Shown piece by piece: positions 1-8,485 of a stretch of DNA of 64,000 nucleotides. Each line of letters begins with the position of its first letter. The first letter of the stretch is position 1. The notes beneath the pieces were generated by a model, which worked only from the letters and a program-made list of their open reading frames with translations, had not been told where the DNA came from and ran no database searches. Source of the stretch: Alphaproteobacteria bacterium (GTDB taxonomy: Bacteria > Pseudomonadota > Alphaproteobacteria > Rhizobiales > Devosiaceae); NCBI GenBank assembly GCA_018828145.1, contig JAHJWO010000007.1, positions 122,750 through 186,749 of the forward strand. The letters run 5' to 3'. The translations under genes were made by a program, and so were the position numbers.

Positions 1-1
1 G

Positions 2-757
2 CTCGGCCAGGCGCCCGGTTATTACAATGGCCACGTTCCCTCGACCGCCATCAATTCGATGATCGCGGCGCTCTGCGCCCTGCTCTACGGCTACAACCAG
101 ATCGTGCTCTCCAATGAGCGGTCGGCCAGCGAGGGCAATGTCGAGTTCGACGGCCGCGAGACCAATCACCAATATTCCAAATCGCTCGGCTTCGAATTGC
201 TGATCGCGGCGATCCTGAGCGACGCCACCGGTGGCGCGCTCAAGTATTTCTCATTGCTGCGCCCCTATTCGGAAGCCCGCATCGCCTCGCTGTTCACGCA
301 CGAGACCAAGTTCGACCACGTTTTTTCCAGCTGCAATCGCAATTTCCGCCTGGCGGGCCACGACGGCCCGCTATGGTGCGGCGAATGCCCCAAATGCCAC
401 TTCGTCTTCCTGATCTTCGCGCCCTTCATGGCCAAGGACCGGCTGCTGTCGATCTTCGGCAAGGACCTGCTCGACAACCCGGCCAACGAGGGCTCGTTCC
501 GCGAATTGGCCGGCCTTGCCGGCCAGAAGCCCTGGGAATGTGTCGGCGAAATCCTCGAGGCTGCGGCTTGCCTCTATACGCTGACGCGCCATGCCGACTG
601 GCACCAGGCCGCCGTGGTTCGCGCAGTCAAGGCCGATCTTCTCTCCCAGTATGGCGAGCCCAAGCTGCAGGCCGCCATGGCCGAATGCCTGACCGACAGT
701 CACGACCATCACATCCCTCCCGCGCTCGCCGCCAAGGTGGCCGCCTATGCGGTTTGA
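2..757 (+). CDS. murL: MurL-like UDP-MurNAc-L-Ala-L-Glu epimerase, 5'-truncated by the window edge
   Basis: The reading frame is open from base 2, so the start lies outside the window and 251 residues are visible. Seen: an SNERSASEGN stretch early in the visible part and a Cys cluster WCGECPKC near the middle. Its 3' end overlaps the MurD-like gene by 11 bases. In Xanthomonas, MurL epimerises the terminal L-Glu of UDP-MurNAc-L-Ala-L-Glu to D-Glu after MurD2 has added L-Glu. The protein would act in the cytoplasm in peptidoglycan precursor synthesis. The family call rests on the recognised motifs and on the overlap with a MurD-like ligase; the exact specificity is inferred. Confidence 0.7.
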   Translation, partial: LGQAPGYYNGHVPSTAINSMIAALCALLYGYNQIVLSNERSASEGNVEFDGRETNHQYSKSLGFELLIAAILSDATGGALKYFSLLRPYSEARIASLFTHETKFDHVFSSCNRNFRLAGHDGPLWCGECPKCHFVFLIFAPFMAKDRLLSIFGKDLLDNPANEGSFRELAGLAGQKPWECVGEILEAAACLYTLTRHADWHQAAVVRAVKADLLSQYGEPKLQAAMAECLTDSHDHHIPPALAAKVAAYAV

Positions 758-2036
758 AGAGCCTATCCTGCTCTATGGCGCCGGACGCGAGGCGCTGTCC
801 ACCCGGGCCTTCCTCAAGGCGCGCCAGCCCGATCTCAAGGTCTTCGTCACCGTCGACAGCGGCGAGGCCGACATTCCCGACACCGAGGTCATTGCCCCCG
901 CGGAGCTGACCACGGCCATCAAGGCACATCGCTTCGGCCACATCGTCAAAAGCCCCGGCGTGTCGCGCTACAAGGATGTGTTCGACATCGCCCGCGATGC
1001 CGGCATTCCGGTCACCTCGAACCTCAATCTCTGGGGCGCTGCCTATCGCGTCAACCGCACGGTCATTGCCATCACCGGCACCAAGGGCAAGTCGACCACG
1101 GCGACGCTGGTTCACCTGATGCTGACACAGTCCGGCATTGACGCCGGGCTGGCCGGCAATGTCGGCCTCGCCCCACTCGATATTGCCGACCGGCACAAGG
1201 TGGTGGTGTTCGAGCTGTCCAGCTATCAGACCGCTGACATGAGCTTCCTGCCCGATATCGCGGCGGTGACCAACCTCTATCCCGAGCATGTCGACTGGCA
1301 CGGTTCGCTCGAGCGCTACTATCGCGACAAGCTGCATCTGATCGACCGCGAAGGCGGCTTCCCCGTCGCACTGGGCGCAGCGGCCAAGGGCAATGCGCTC
1401 GTGGCCATGGCGGTGCGTGACCACCGCCGATTGATCCGCGAGCTGACGCCGGAAGAAACCGTCGCCATCGACCGGGCCGTGGCCGGCTCGCGTCTCAAGG
1501 GCGCCCATAATCTCGACAACGCCCAGCTGGCCGCCCGCATCGCCCTCGCCGCCGGCGCGACGCTCGAAGGCGTGGTGCGTGGCATTGCGGTCTTCAAGCC
1601 CCTGCCCCACCGGCTTGAAGAGCACAAGTTCGGCGGAAAGCTCTTCGTCAACGATTCGATCTCCACCACCCCCGAGGCTACCAAGGCGGCGCTTGCCGCC
1701 TACAAGGGCTATCGCCTGGCGCTGATCGGCGGCGGCCACGAGCGCCAACAGGACTATGGCGAACTGGCGGGGTTGCTGGAGGGCTATGGCGTGACCACGG
1801 TCGCCTGCCTGCCGGTCACCGGGATGCGCCTGGCTGCAGCAACCCGCATTGCAGCGCCGGACATCAATGTCCTCCCGGCACTTGATCTCGAGGCAGCGAT
1901 GCAGGCGCTGTACCAGCATCGCCATGACTTCGACGCGCTGATCCTGTCGCCTGGTGCGCCTTCCTATAACCAGTTCAAGAATTTCGAAGCGCGTGGGCTC
2001 CGATTTGTCGAGCTTGCGCAAGCCATCTTCGGCTGA
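747..2036 (+). CDS. murD2: MurD-type Mur ligase, probably MurD2 (UDP-MurNAc-L-Ala--L-Glu ligase)
   Basis: This 429-residue Mur ligase shows an N-terminal nucleotide-fold segment with KSPGVS (residues 68-73), the ATP P-loop GTKGKST (111-117), a central-domain NLYPEHVDWHG motif and a C-terminal ligase domain. The family adds glutamate to UDP-MurNAc-L-Ala in the cytoplasm. The start ATG lies inside the 3' end of the upstream MurL-like gene, so the two are probably translationally coupled. That pairing argues for MurD2, which uses L-Glu, rather than the housekeeping MurD of the dcw cluster, which uses D-Glu. The choice of stereoisomer cannot be read from the sequence. Confidence 0.75.
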   Translation: MRFEEPILLYGAGREALSTRAFLKARQPDLKVFVTVDSGEADIPDTEVIAPAELTTAIKAHRFGHIVKSPGVSRYKDVFDIARDAGIPVTSNLNLWGAAYRVNRTVIAITGTKGKSTTATLVHLMLTQSGIDAGLAGNVGLAPLDIADRHKVVVFELSSYQTADMSFLPDIAAVTNLYPEHVDWHGSLERYYRDKLHLIDREGGFPVALGAAAKGNALVAMAVRDHRRLIRELTPEETVAIDRAVAGSRLKGAHNLDNAQLAARIALAAGATLEGVVRGIAVFKPLPHRLEEHKFGGKLFVNDSISTTPEATKAALAAYKGYRLALIGGGHERQQDYGELAGLLEGYGVTTVACLPVTGMRLAAATRIAAPDINVLPALDLEAAMQALYQHRHDFDALILSPGAPSYNQFKNFEARGLRFVELAQAIFG

Positions 2037-2116
2037 CCCGCGCGGCTATCGGTAGTTCTCGCGGGCCCGTGCGGGGCATAAAACGGGGTATCGACACCCA
2101 AAGCCCTGGAGGCGCC

Positions 2117-2449
2117 ATGACCGGCCTGATCTATCTCGGCATTGCCATTGTCGGCGAGGTCATCGCCACTTCATTCCTGCGGGCGTCGGCAGGCTTTACC
2201 CAACTGGTGCCCACCGCCGTCGTCATTGTCGGCTACGGGGTGACCTTCTACTTTTTCTCGCTGGCTCTGCAGACCATTCCAGTCGGCATTGGCTATGCCA
2301 TATGGTCCGGGGTCGGCATCGTTCTCGTCTCGATCATCGCCTATTTCGTCTATGGGCAGACCCTGGACCTGCCGGCCCTGATCGGCATCGGCCTGATCCT
2401 TGCTGGCGTGCTGGTGATCAACCTCTTCTCACAGTCCTCGGCGCACTAG
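2117..2449 (+). CDS. SMR-family small multidrug efflux protein (EmrE/QacE type)
   Basis: A 110-residue membrane protein with four predicted hydrophobic helices. It has the essential membrane glutamate at position 14 (AIVGEVIAT) and the conserved Trp at position 63 (YAIWSGVG), at the same numbers as in E. coli EmrE. Proton-coupled export of cationic compounds or guanidinium-like molecules is the family function. The start at 2117 follows a GGAGG ribosome site at 2108-2112; an in-frame upstream start at 2069 lacks one. Its TAG stop shares the CTAG tetramer with the stop of the convergent gene. No SMR partner lies next to it. Confidence 0.85.
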   Translation: MTGLIYLGIAIVGEVIATSFLRASAGFTQLVPTAVVIVGYGVTFYFFSLALQTIPVGIGYAIWSGVGIVLVSIIAYFVYGQTLDLPALIGIGLILAGVLVINLFSQSSAH

Positions 2450-4188
2450 AAACTGCGGACAAGGGCCTGCGGCGGCACGCCCGCTGCAACCAGCGTGTTG
2501 CGGATCGCCGCCAGCAGCGCGCCATCGCTGATGCGCTCACGCAGGCGCGGCAGGACACCCTTGGCCCGGAAGGCGGGAACGTCGAGTATCTGTGGCAGGT
2601 AGCGGTTGACCACAGCGCTGTCGCCAGAGCGTTGCGCTGCCATGATGGCCAGGATCGGCCCCAGTTCGCGGTCAGCCTCGGCATAGCGCTCTGCGCTCTC
2701 GATGGCCCTGGGCAAATCACCATCCCGCAGCGCCAGCAGGGCCGGCACCCCGAAATACCAGGGCGGCGGACTTGGTGAGCCCTCCGTGGAGTCAAGCGCC
2801 ATCGGCTCGGCCTCGCTCAGGCTGCCGCCAAGGGCCAAAAGGCGGGCAAAGCCGGCCAGCACATCGGCATTGGCCGGATTGAGCTGGACAGCGGACGCGA
2901 AGTCGTCCCGCGCCAGATCAAATGCCCCCTCTGCCTGATGCAGCCGAGCCTGCTGCTCCCACACAAAGCCATTGACCGGATCCAGGCTCAGGGCGCGCTG
3001 CAGATTGGCTTCGGCAATGCGGAACCGGTCGGCGAGACTTGTCTCCACCGCCATGGACGGGCCGCCCTGCTCGACCACCAGGCTGGCTGTGGCGGCCAGC
3101 GCCTCGGCGGTCTGCTTGTCGGTCTCCGGCAGGGCAGAGAAGCAGACATCGGCCCGCCCTGCTTCCGCTGCTCCACCAGTCTCGCGATAAAGATCGAACA
3201 GGACGCGACAGAGGTACAGGCTGACCGCCCCCTGCTCGGCGCCGTTGGACGCCAACATCAACCGGGCCGGAGCATGCAGCGGCCCACGCGGGCTGCCGAG
3301 CACCAACGAGAACGACTTCGCCACGTCGTCCAGCACGCCGGGCGCCATTGCCGCGTCTGGATCTATCGCCAGCGTATGATTCCACACCACGCCACCGGTG
3401 CCCATCTCGGTGAGGATGGCGCTATACTGCACCACACCCCCATCAAGGCGCACAATGCCGCTCAGCATGAAATCGCTGATCGGCTGATCGGCCGGGATGG
3501 TGCTGGCCTCCCCCGTGCCGGCATAGCGTGTCCCTATGGTGCGAAACTGCTCGAGATCGGTCACCAGTTCGATGGCGAGCCCGGACACCTGCGGGCGCAG
3601 CTGGGCATCCGTCGACAGATTCTGGAATTCCACAATCCCAAGCGTCGGCCGCTGCAGCGCGTTGGCGGGTTGCGCCACATTTTCCCGCGCCCGCCCCCAC
3701 TCGCCAAGTGCATATACGCCGAGGGCCGTTCCCAGGGTCAGCACCGCCAAAACATACCAGGACGAAGGCAATCTGCCCGTCCGTCCGCGGACCGGTTCGA
3801 CCCGCGGGGTCAGCAGTGGGGCCGGACCAGGAGCCAACGCCCCTTCGGCCTGTACGACGAAATCGGGAATGTAGCGTCCCACCGGAAGCCGAATCTGCGC
3901 GCTCTCGCCCAGGCCGGGCCCCTGATAGTATTCGTCCAGCAGCCGGCGCAGCCGCCGCGCCTGCACCCGCACGATCGGGTCGGCCTGGGGATCAAAATCG
4001 GTGGACCGGCCAAAGACGTCCACGGCAATGGAATAGGCTTTGACCGACTGCTCTTCGCCATCGAGCTTCCGCCGAACAATATAGTCGAGGAAGCGGGCCA
4101 GCTGTGGCGAGCGTGCGATTTCCGGCCACGAGAGCAGTCGCTCAAGGGCCAACATGATCGCCTGGCGATTGGGCTCAGGCCCGGTCAA
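2446..4188 (-). CDS. membrane-anchored winged-helix / TPR regulator of the 'adenylate cyclase-like' group
   Basis: About 580 residues. The N-terminal 110 residues look like the DNA-binding module found in rhizobial proteins often labelled adenylate cyclase (VFGRSTDFDPQADPIVRVQA). One transmembrane helix follows at about 143-164, then a TolB-like segment (LGIVEFQNLS) and TPR-like repeats in the C-terminal half. I see no cyclase catalytic domain, so the usual label would mislead. A GGGGAGG site at 4197-4203 sits eight bases before a TTG at 4188, which I take as the start; a GTG at 4197 overlaps that site and is unlikely. A perfect palindrome lies about 35 bases upstream. The target genes are unknown. 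Confidence 0.6.
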   Translation of the reverse strand: MTGPEPNRQAIMLALERLLSWPEIARSPQLARFLDYIVRRKLDGEEQSVKAYSIAVDVFGRSTDFDPQADPIVRVQARRLRRLLDEYYQGPGLGESAQIRLPVGRYIPDFVVQAEGALAPGPAPLLTPRVEPVRGRTGRLPSSWYVLAVLTLGTALGVYALGEWGRARENVAQPANALQRPTLGIVEFQNLSTDAQLRPQVSGLAIELVTDLEQFRTIGTRYAGTGEASTIPADQPISDFMLSGIVRLDGGVVQYSAILTEMGTGGVVWNHTLAIDPDAAMAPGVLDDVAKSFSLVLGSPRGPLHAPARLMLASNGAEQGAVSLYLCRVLFDLYRETGGAAEAGRADVCFSALPETDKQTAEALAATASLVVEQGGPSMAVETSLADRFRIAEANLQRALSLDPVNGFVWEQQARLHQAEGAFDLARDDFASAVQLNPANADVLAGFARLLALGGSLSEAEPMALDSTEGSPSPPPWYFGVPALLALRDGDLPRAIESAERYAEADRELGPILAIMAAQRSGDSAVVNRYLPQILDVPAFRAKGVLPRLRERISDGALLAAIRNTLVAAGVPPQALVRSF

Positions 4189-4222
4189 AAAAGCCACCTC
4201 CCCGATGCCGCAATAGTCGCAC

Positions 4223-4234
4223 TTTACATGTAAA
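4223..4234. promoter_or_regulatory. 12-bp perfect palindrome upstream of the winged-helix/TPR gene
   Basis: TTTACATGTAAA is a perfect 12-bp palindrome 35 bases upstream of the TTG start of the membrane regulator. It lies in the 280-bp gap shared with the divergent receiver-domain gene. A site for autoregulation is an inference; no second copy was seen nearby. Confidence 0.35.
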
Positions 4235-4466
4235 ACGCAAGGCCGGGTTACGTCGAAGTTACCTCAGCTTGCCTATCGCCCAGCTCATGTCTGCTGCATA
4301 GGCCGGTCGCTGTCGTATCTGCGGTACGGCGCTGCTTCGCTCGGCTAGGCCCCGACCGAAGCTTGACCACCTAGTTTGAAATAGTAACGCCTGCCACTGC
4401 TCCAGCGGTGCGCGGGCATGCGTTTCGTTATGACGACATGTCCCAACGCAGTCGGGACGATGGGGT

Positions 4467-4919
4467 GTGCATTTGAACGACCAGGCGGAAAACCAGCCCT
4501 TCGTGGCCCTTATCGATGACGACCAGCACTCGGCGCATCTGCTGACGCGCATGCTGCTTGCCCATGGGTCGCCCGACATCAAGTGGTATGGCGACGCCAA
4601 TGCGGGCCGCAGCTGCCTCACGACTCTCCTGGCGGACCCGGCGACCAATTGGCCTGGCCTCGTCATTGTCGACCTCAAGGCGCACAGCAACGCCAACCTC
4701 GAATTCATCGCCTCCATCCGGCCCCTGCTGCGCCAGAAAGGCGTGCCGGTCGCGGCTATGGTGCAGCCGGGCGACCTTGCGCAACGCAACGCGCTGCAGA
4801 ATGCCGGGGCGGCAGCGGTCTTCGTCCGGCAAGCCGAACTCGACGCCTATCGGCGCGAGGCGGCGAGCATTGTCAGTTTCTGGGCGCGCAGTCAGCGCCT
4901 AGATGCGGTTGGCATGTAA
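4467..4919 (+). CDS. stand-alone response-regulator receiver domain protein
   Basis: A 150-residue single-domain protein with the acidic triad DDD at 17-19 and a candidate phospho-acceptor Asp69 in VIVDLKA. The conserved Lys of strand 5 is not evident; the corresponding segment reads AAVFVRQAEL. No DNA-binding or enzymatic output domain and no neighbouring histidine kinase is present. It could be a phosphate sink, a CheY-like signal or a degenerate receiver. The start is a GTG; a TTG two codons later (4473) is better spaced from the GGGG at 4462-4465 and could be the true start. Confidence 0.65.
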   Translation: MHLNDQAENQPFVALIDDDQHSAHLLTRMLLAHGSPDIKWYGDANAGRSCLTTLLADPATNWPGLVIVDLKAHSNANLEFIASIRPLLRQKGVPVAAMVQPGDLAQRNALQNAGAAAVFVRQAELDAYRREAASIVSFWARSQRLDAVGM

Positions 4920-5235
4920 CACCTGCGTCCACAGGTTGCATGCCACGATCGGGTGGGACGCTGCATGAACGGTCTTCGGACTGCTCCTGCATTCCCAAGC
5001 GTCCCCCCGATCATTGTTACCTCTCTGTTCGCGCTTCGCGCGGCTGAGGGAGCACCAGCCCTACTCCAAGGGGGCTGATGCGGGGCGCGGTCGCGACACC
5101 TCCCGGTCGTGGCCGTATTGGGGGGAGGCAAATTGGCAGCGCGCGGGTCCCTCAGCGCAGCTGCCGAAGTCCATTGCTTCTCCCCACTGCCCGTTCGCGG
5201 ACAAGACCCCAACCACCGTTATGACGACCTGTAGA
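4920..5235. other. intergenic gap of 316 bases without a recognised gene
   Basis: This gap lies between two convergent genes. I see no convincing reading frame, tRNA or T-tailed terminator. The only clear structure is a short inverted repeat, GACCTG/CAGGTC, at 5226-5242 that spans the stop codon of mgtC. Confidence 0.5.
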
Positions 5236-5742
5236 TCAGGTCGGCCCTTCAGTGTCCTTAAGGCCGCTGTCGTGCCGGATGATATTGTGCGCCAGCGCGC
5301 GCAGCGCAGCCAGCACGATCACCGCGAGCAAGGCGACGCCGAACGCGATGATGTAGTAGCCCAAGGCGGTCGCCAGGCCGACTGCGCCGGCCAACCACAT
5401 GCCGGCGCCTGTCGTCAGCCCCTGAACGCCGCCGCCGGACCGGAAGATGGCACCTGCTCCAAGGAAGGCTATGCCCGCAGTCACTGCTTCGACCGCGCGG
5501 ATCGGATCGGCCTGGACCCCATCCCCGGTCTCTATCGTATGGAAGATCTCGAAAGCCAGAATCGTAAAGAGCGCCGCTGCCACCGACACCAGGATATGGG
5601 TTCGCAACCCCGCCTCGGCGGTGTTGATCTCACGTTCGAAACCGATCATCGCGCCGAGCAGCGCGGCGATAAGCAGGCGGATGGCAATGATGTGCTGGGG
5701 CAGATAGGTCTGCACGAAACCGAATTCGTTGCCGACATCCAT
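5236..5742 (-). CDS. mgtC: MgtC/SapB family inner-membrane protein
   Basis: A 168-residue protein with hydrophobic helices in the N-terminal two thirds and the family signatures LIAALLGAMIGFERE and GIAFLGAGAIFRSGGGVQGLTTGA. MgtC proteins are linked to survival in low magnesium and to modulation of the F1Fo ATP synthase in pathogens; in free-living bacteria the role is less clear. The ATG is preceded by CAGGA and starts 15 bases after the DUF429 gene stop, so it may be read through from the sugar operon. No magnesium riboswitch was recognised upstream. The long C-terminal ACT-like domain of Salmonella MgtC is absent. Confidence 0.85.
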   Translation of the reverse strand: MDVGNEFGFVQTYLPQHIIAIRLLIAALLGAMIGFEREINTAEAGLRTHILVSVAAALFTILAFEIFHTIETGDGVQADPIRAVEAVTAGIAFLGAGAIFRSGGGVQGLTTGAGMWLAGAVGLATALGYYIIAFGVALLAVIVLAALRALAHNIIRHDSGLKDTEGPT

Positions 5743-5757
5743 GGCGGTGTTCCTGGT

Positions 5758-6558
5758 TTATGACGCTGACGTGACAACCGCGCGGGGTGTTGCCTGGTTC
5801 CAGCTTGCGACCAGAGGGCGCGCCCAATCGGCGATGAAGGCAGCCGGCGGCAGGATGATCCAGCCGTCGCTGTCGCCGACGGCGGTGTAATCGTTGTTGG
5901 CAACGCCCAGAGCCGTAATTGCACAGACCAGCGCGGCGCGATCGTCATGGTTGGTAACCGACCCGAAGTTCTGCTCCATCGGTCGGTGTGGCAGATGGTG
6001 GGCCAGCAGACGAGCCAGCGTGCCATCCTGCGCAAGTGCCAGATAGTACCGATCCGACCGCTTGCCGCGACCGCCTTTGAACGGCGCGGGATCGGCCAGC
6101 ATCAGCCCCAGAAAACTGTTCGGAAATGCCTCGGCGATGGCGAAGCGATGGATGGCATGCTGATGCGCCGCCGGCGCAAACGATCCGCGCTCCAGCATGA
6201 TGCGCGCGCAGGCATTGGTCGCCCCATTGAGCAGCCTCTCATTGCCGCTGTTCGACTGCGCCAGCTTTCCGATGGCATCGCGGATCGGTCGCTCGCTGAG
6301 CCGCCGCTCGGCCAGGCGATAGCTGTCGATTGGCTCCAGATCGCCCCGCAATGGGCCGTCAAAGGCCCCAGCCAGAAGGTGGTGCGGCCCGGCCACCGCC
6401 AGCAAGCCGGCGCGCCGGTCTGCGTCGTCGGCCGTGAACCGTCTGATGATCCAGCGCACTCCCTCGCGGTCCCAGTCCAGGCGGCAGGCGGCACTCGACC
6501 TCTGCCGCGTCGACCAGCCGACATCAACTCCCAGGACCGATCCTGACTCCGGCAGCAT
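5758..6558 (-). CDS. DUF429-like predicted nuclease-fold protein
   Basis: A 266-residue protein opening with GVDVGWS (residues 9-15), as in the DUF429 family, which is predicted to have an RNase H-like fold with acidic catalytic residues. Biochemical function is not established. Its ATG overlaps the TGA of the upstream SDR gene as TGATG, so translation is likely coupled to the sugar operon. Why a nuclease-like protein follows polyol-dehydrogenase genes is not explained by the sequence. I did not identify a second domain, signal peptide or membrane helix. Confidence 0.6.
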   Translation of the reverse strand: MLPESGSVLGVDVGWSTRQRSSAACRLDWDREGVRWIIRRFTADDADRRAGLLAVAGPHHLLAGAFDGPLRGDLEPIDSYRLAERRLSERPIRDAIGKLAQSNSGNERLLNGATNACARIMLERGSFAPAAHQHAIHRFAIAEAFPNSFLGLMLADPAPFKGGRGKRSDRYYLALAQDGTLARLLAHHLPHRPMEQNFGSVTNHDDRAALVCAITALGVANNDYTAVGDSDGWIILPPAAFIADWARPLVASWNQATPRAVVTSAS

Positions 6559-7343
6559 CAGACCGTCTTGAGCCAGCCGCCATCGACAAAGTAGGTGGAG
6601 CCGGTGGAATAGCTGGCCTTTTCAGAACACATGAAGACAAAGAAGTTGGCCAGTTCCTGGGGCGTCGCGAAGCGCTTCATGCCGCCGGCCTCGTCGGCCA
6701 CGCCCTGCAGATGCGCCTGCCAGCCATCTTCGCCAGCGATCTGCTTGGCGGTCTTGACCCAGTCGGGCGTGAGGACGAGGCCCGGATTGATGGTGTTGAC
6801 GCGAATATTGTCGCCCACCACCTCGTTGGCGAGGGTCTTGGAAAACATCATCAGCGCCGCCTTGGTGGTATTGTAGATCGGCTCGTACCACAGCGGCTGC
6901 ACGGCGCAGATCGAGGCATTGTGCAGGATCACGCCACCGCCACGTGCTTTCATTGCCGGCAGCATGCCACGCGCCAGTCGCACCGCGGCCATCACATGCA
7001 GGTCCCAGTAATACTGCCACTTGGCATCGTCGGCCTCGGCAATGGTCTCGTTCGATCCGGTCCCGGCATTGTTGATCAGGATATCGGCACCGCCGAAGGC
7101 CTTGCTGGTGCCCTTGATGACCGCGGCGCAGCCCTCGGCCGTTGCGACATCGGCGGCGATGGCGGTGGCGATGATGCCGAACGTGCTGGCGACGCGCGCC
7201 GCTTCGTCATCCGCGCGATCCTTATTGCGCCCCACCAGCACCAGGTTGGCGCCTTCGGCGGCCAGCCCCTCGGCAACCGCCAGGCCGATACCCACCGTCC
7301 CGCCAGTGATGACGGCAACCTTGTCGCGTAGATTGAGGTCCAT
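6558..7343 (-). CDS. short-chain dehydrogenase/reductase in the Frc sugar operon
   Basis: A 261-residue classical SDR with the nucleotide motif TGGTVGIG (residues 14-21), the NNAG motif, an active-site Ser (HNAS) and YxxxK in YNTTK. The C-terminus FVDGGW is typical of the family. Oxidation or reduction of a sugar, polyol or sugar lactone with NAD(P) is likely; the substrate is not readable. A GGGAG ribosome site precedes the ATG, which lies three bases after the stop of the xylitol-dehydrogenase-like gene. The pair resembles the two dehydrogenases found in polyol catabolic operons. Confidence 0.8.
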   Translation of the reverse strand: MDLNLRDKVAVITGGTVGIGLAVAEGLAAEGANLVLVGRNKDRADDEAARVASTFGIIATAIAADVATAEGCAAVIKGTSKAFGGADILINNAGTGSNETIAEADDAKWQYYWDLHVMAAVRLARGMLPAMKARGGGVILHNASICAVQPLWYEPIYNTTKAALMMFSKTLANEVVGDNIRVNTINPGLVLTPDWVKTAKQIAGEDGWQAHLQGVADEAGGMKRFATPQELANFFVFMCSEKASYSTGSTYFVDGGWLKTV

Positions 7344-7346
7344 AGG

Positions 7347-8402
7347 TCAGTCTCCCTGAGCCGCTACCCTGATCTGCAGCTTCACATCACTTGGCCGCGC
7401 CTCCACCGCCCGGTCGAACGCCTTCCTGGAATCCTCGAAGGCAAAAGTTTCGGAAATCAGCGGCTTGAGGTCGACCTTGCCCGAGGCGATCAGTGCGATG
7501 GCGCGATCATATTGATGCGCATAGCGGAAGACGTTTTCGATCCGCAGCTCCTTCACCGACGCGCCGGCAATATCCACCGCCACCGGGTCCACCGGCAGCC
7601 CGACCACGACGATGGCACCACCGGGCCGCGGCAGGTCCATGATGGTCTTCCAGGCATGCGGCGAGCCCGAGCATTCGAACACCACATCGGCGCCCCAGCC
7701 TTCGGTGAGCTGCGCGACCTCCTCGACGACATTCCTGTCGCGGATATTGACCGGTATGACGCCCTGATACTGCGCTGCGATATCGAGCTTCGGCTGCGCC
7801 AGGTCGGCCACGATGACCCGGGCACAACCGCCCGCCAGTGCGGCCAGCGCAACCATGGTTCCGATGGGACCTGCGCCGAGCACCACGGCTGTGTCACCGG
7901 GCGTGATCCGGGCCTTGGTGGCCGCCTGCATGCCCACGGCAAAGGGCTCGACCATGGCGCCTTCGGCAAAACTCACATTGTCGGGCAGCTTGAAGGTGTA
8001 GTTCGCCGGGTGCACCACCTCGGGGGTCAGTACGCCGTGCACGGGCGGCGTCGCCCAGAAGTTCACCGCTGGATCGACATTGTACATGCCCAGCCGGCTG
8101 GCGCGGGAATTGGGATCGGGAATGCCCGGCTCCATGCAGACCCGGTCGCCCACCTTGAGATGGGTCACGCCGGCCCCGACCTCGGTCACCGTGCCGGCAG
8201 CCTCATGCCCCAGCACCATGGGGGCATTGACCACGAAGGGGCCGATCTTGCCATGGGTGTAATAGTGCACGTCCGAACCGCAGACCCCCACGGTATGGAT
8301 GGCGATCTTGACCATGCCCGGTCCGACATCAAGCGGCAGATCGATATCGCGCAGGGCCAGCTCGTGCTGGCGTTCAAGGACGAGGGCGCGGACTTGGGTC
8401 AT
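7347..8402 (-). CDS. xylitol/sorbitol-type zinc alcohol dehydrogenase
   Basis: About 351 residues of the MDR superfamily. Visible are the catalytic zinc motif [16 protein letters not shown], and the NAD-binding loop [10 protein letters not shown]. The four cysteines of the structural zinc site are missing: the lobe reads [18 protein letters not shown], which is characteristic of D-xylulose-forming xylitol dehydrogenases and of sorbitol dehydrogenase. The likely reaction is xylitol or another polyol to its ketose with NAD. I chose the ATG at 8402; an upstream in-frame TTG at 8441 has no better ribosome site. It follows the FrcA gene by 83 bases, so it probably belongs to that operon. Confidence 0.75.
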   Translation of the reverse strand: MTQVRALVLERQHELALRDIDLPLDVGPGMVKIAIHTVGVCGSDVHYYTHGKIGPFVVNAPMVLGHEAAGTVTEVGAGVTHLKVGDRVCMEPGIPDPNSRASRLGMYNVDPAVNFWATPPVHGVLTPEVVHPANYTFKLPDNVSFAEGAMVEPFAVGMQAATKARITPGDTAVVLGAGPIGTMVALAALAGGCARVIVADLAQPKLDIAAQYQGVIPVNIRDRNVVEEVAQLTEGWGADVVFECSGSPHAWKTIMDLPRPGGAIVVVGLPVDPVAVDIAGASVKELRIENVFRYAHQYDRAIALIASGKVDLKPLISETFAFEDSRKAFDRAVEARPSDVKLQIRVAAQGD

Positions 8403-8485
8403 GCTGGAATCCCGGGCATAGGTGAACGAGTGGCCGGGCAATCGCCCAGCGGACGAGCATTTCTAACCCACGGCCGGGGTGATGA

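Noticed and set aside
627..2021. Long open frame on the minus strand opposite murD2, with others like it at 2938-4233, 7512-8546, 43087-44898 and 54648-56057
   Set aside because: High-GC shadow frames opposite well-supported genes; no recognisable motifs, and repetitive His/Gly/Arg-rich translation.
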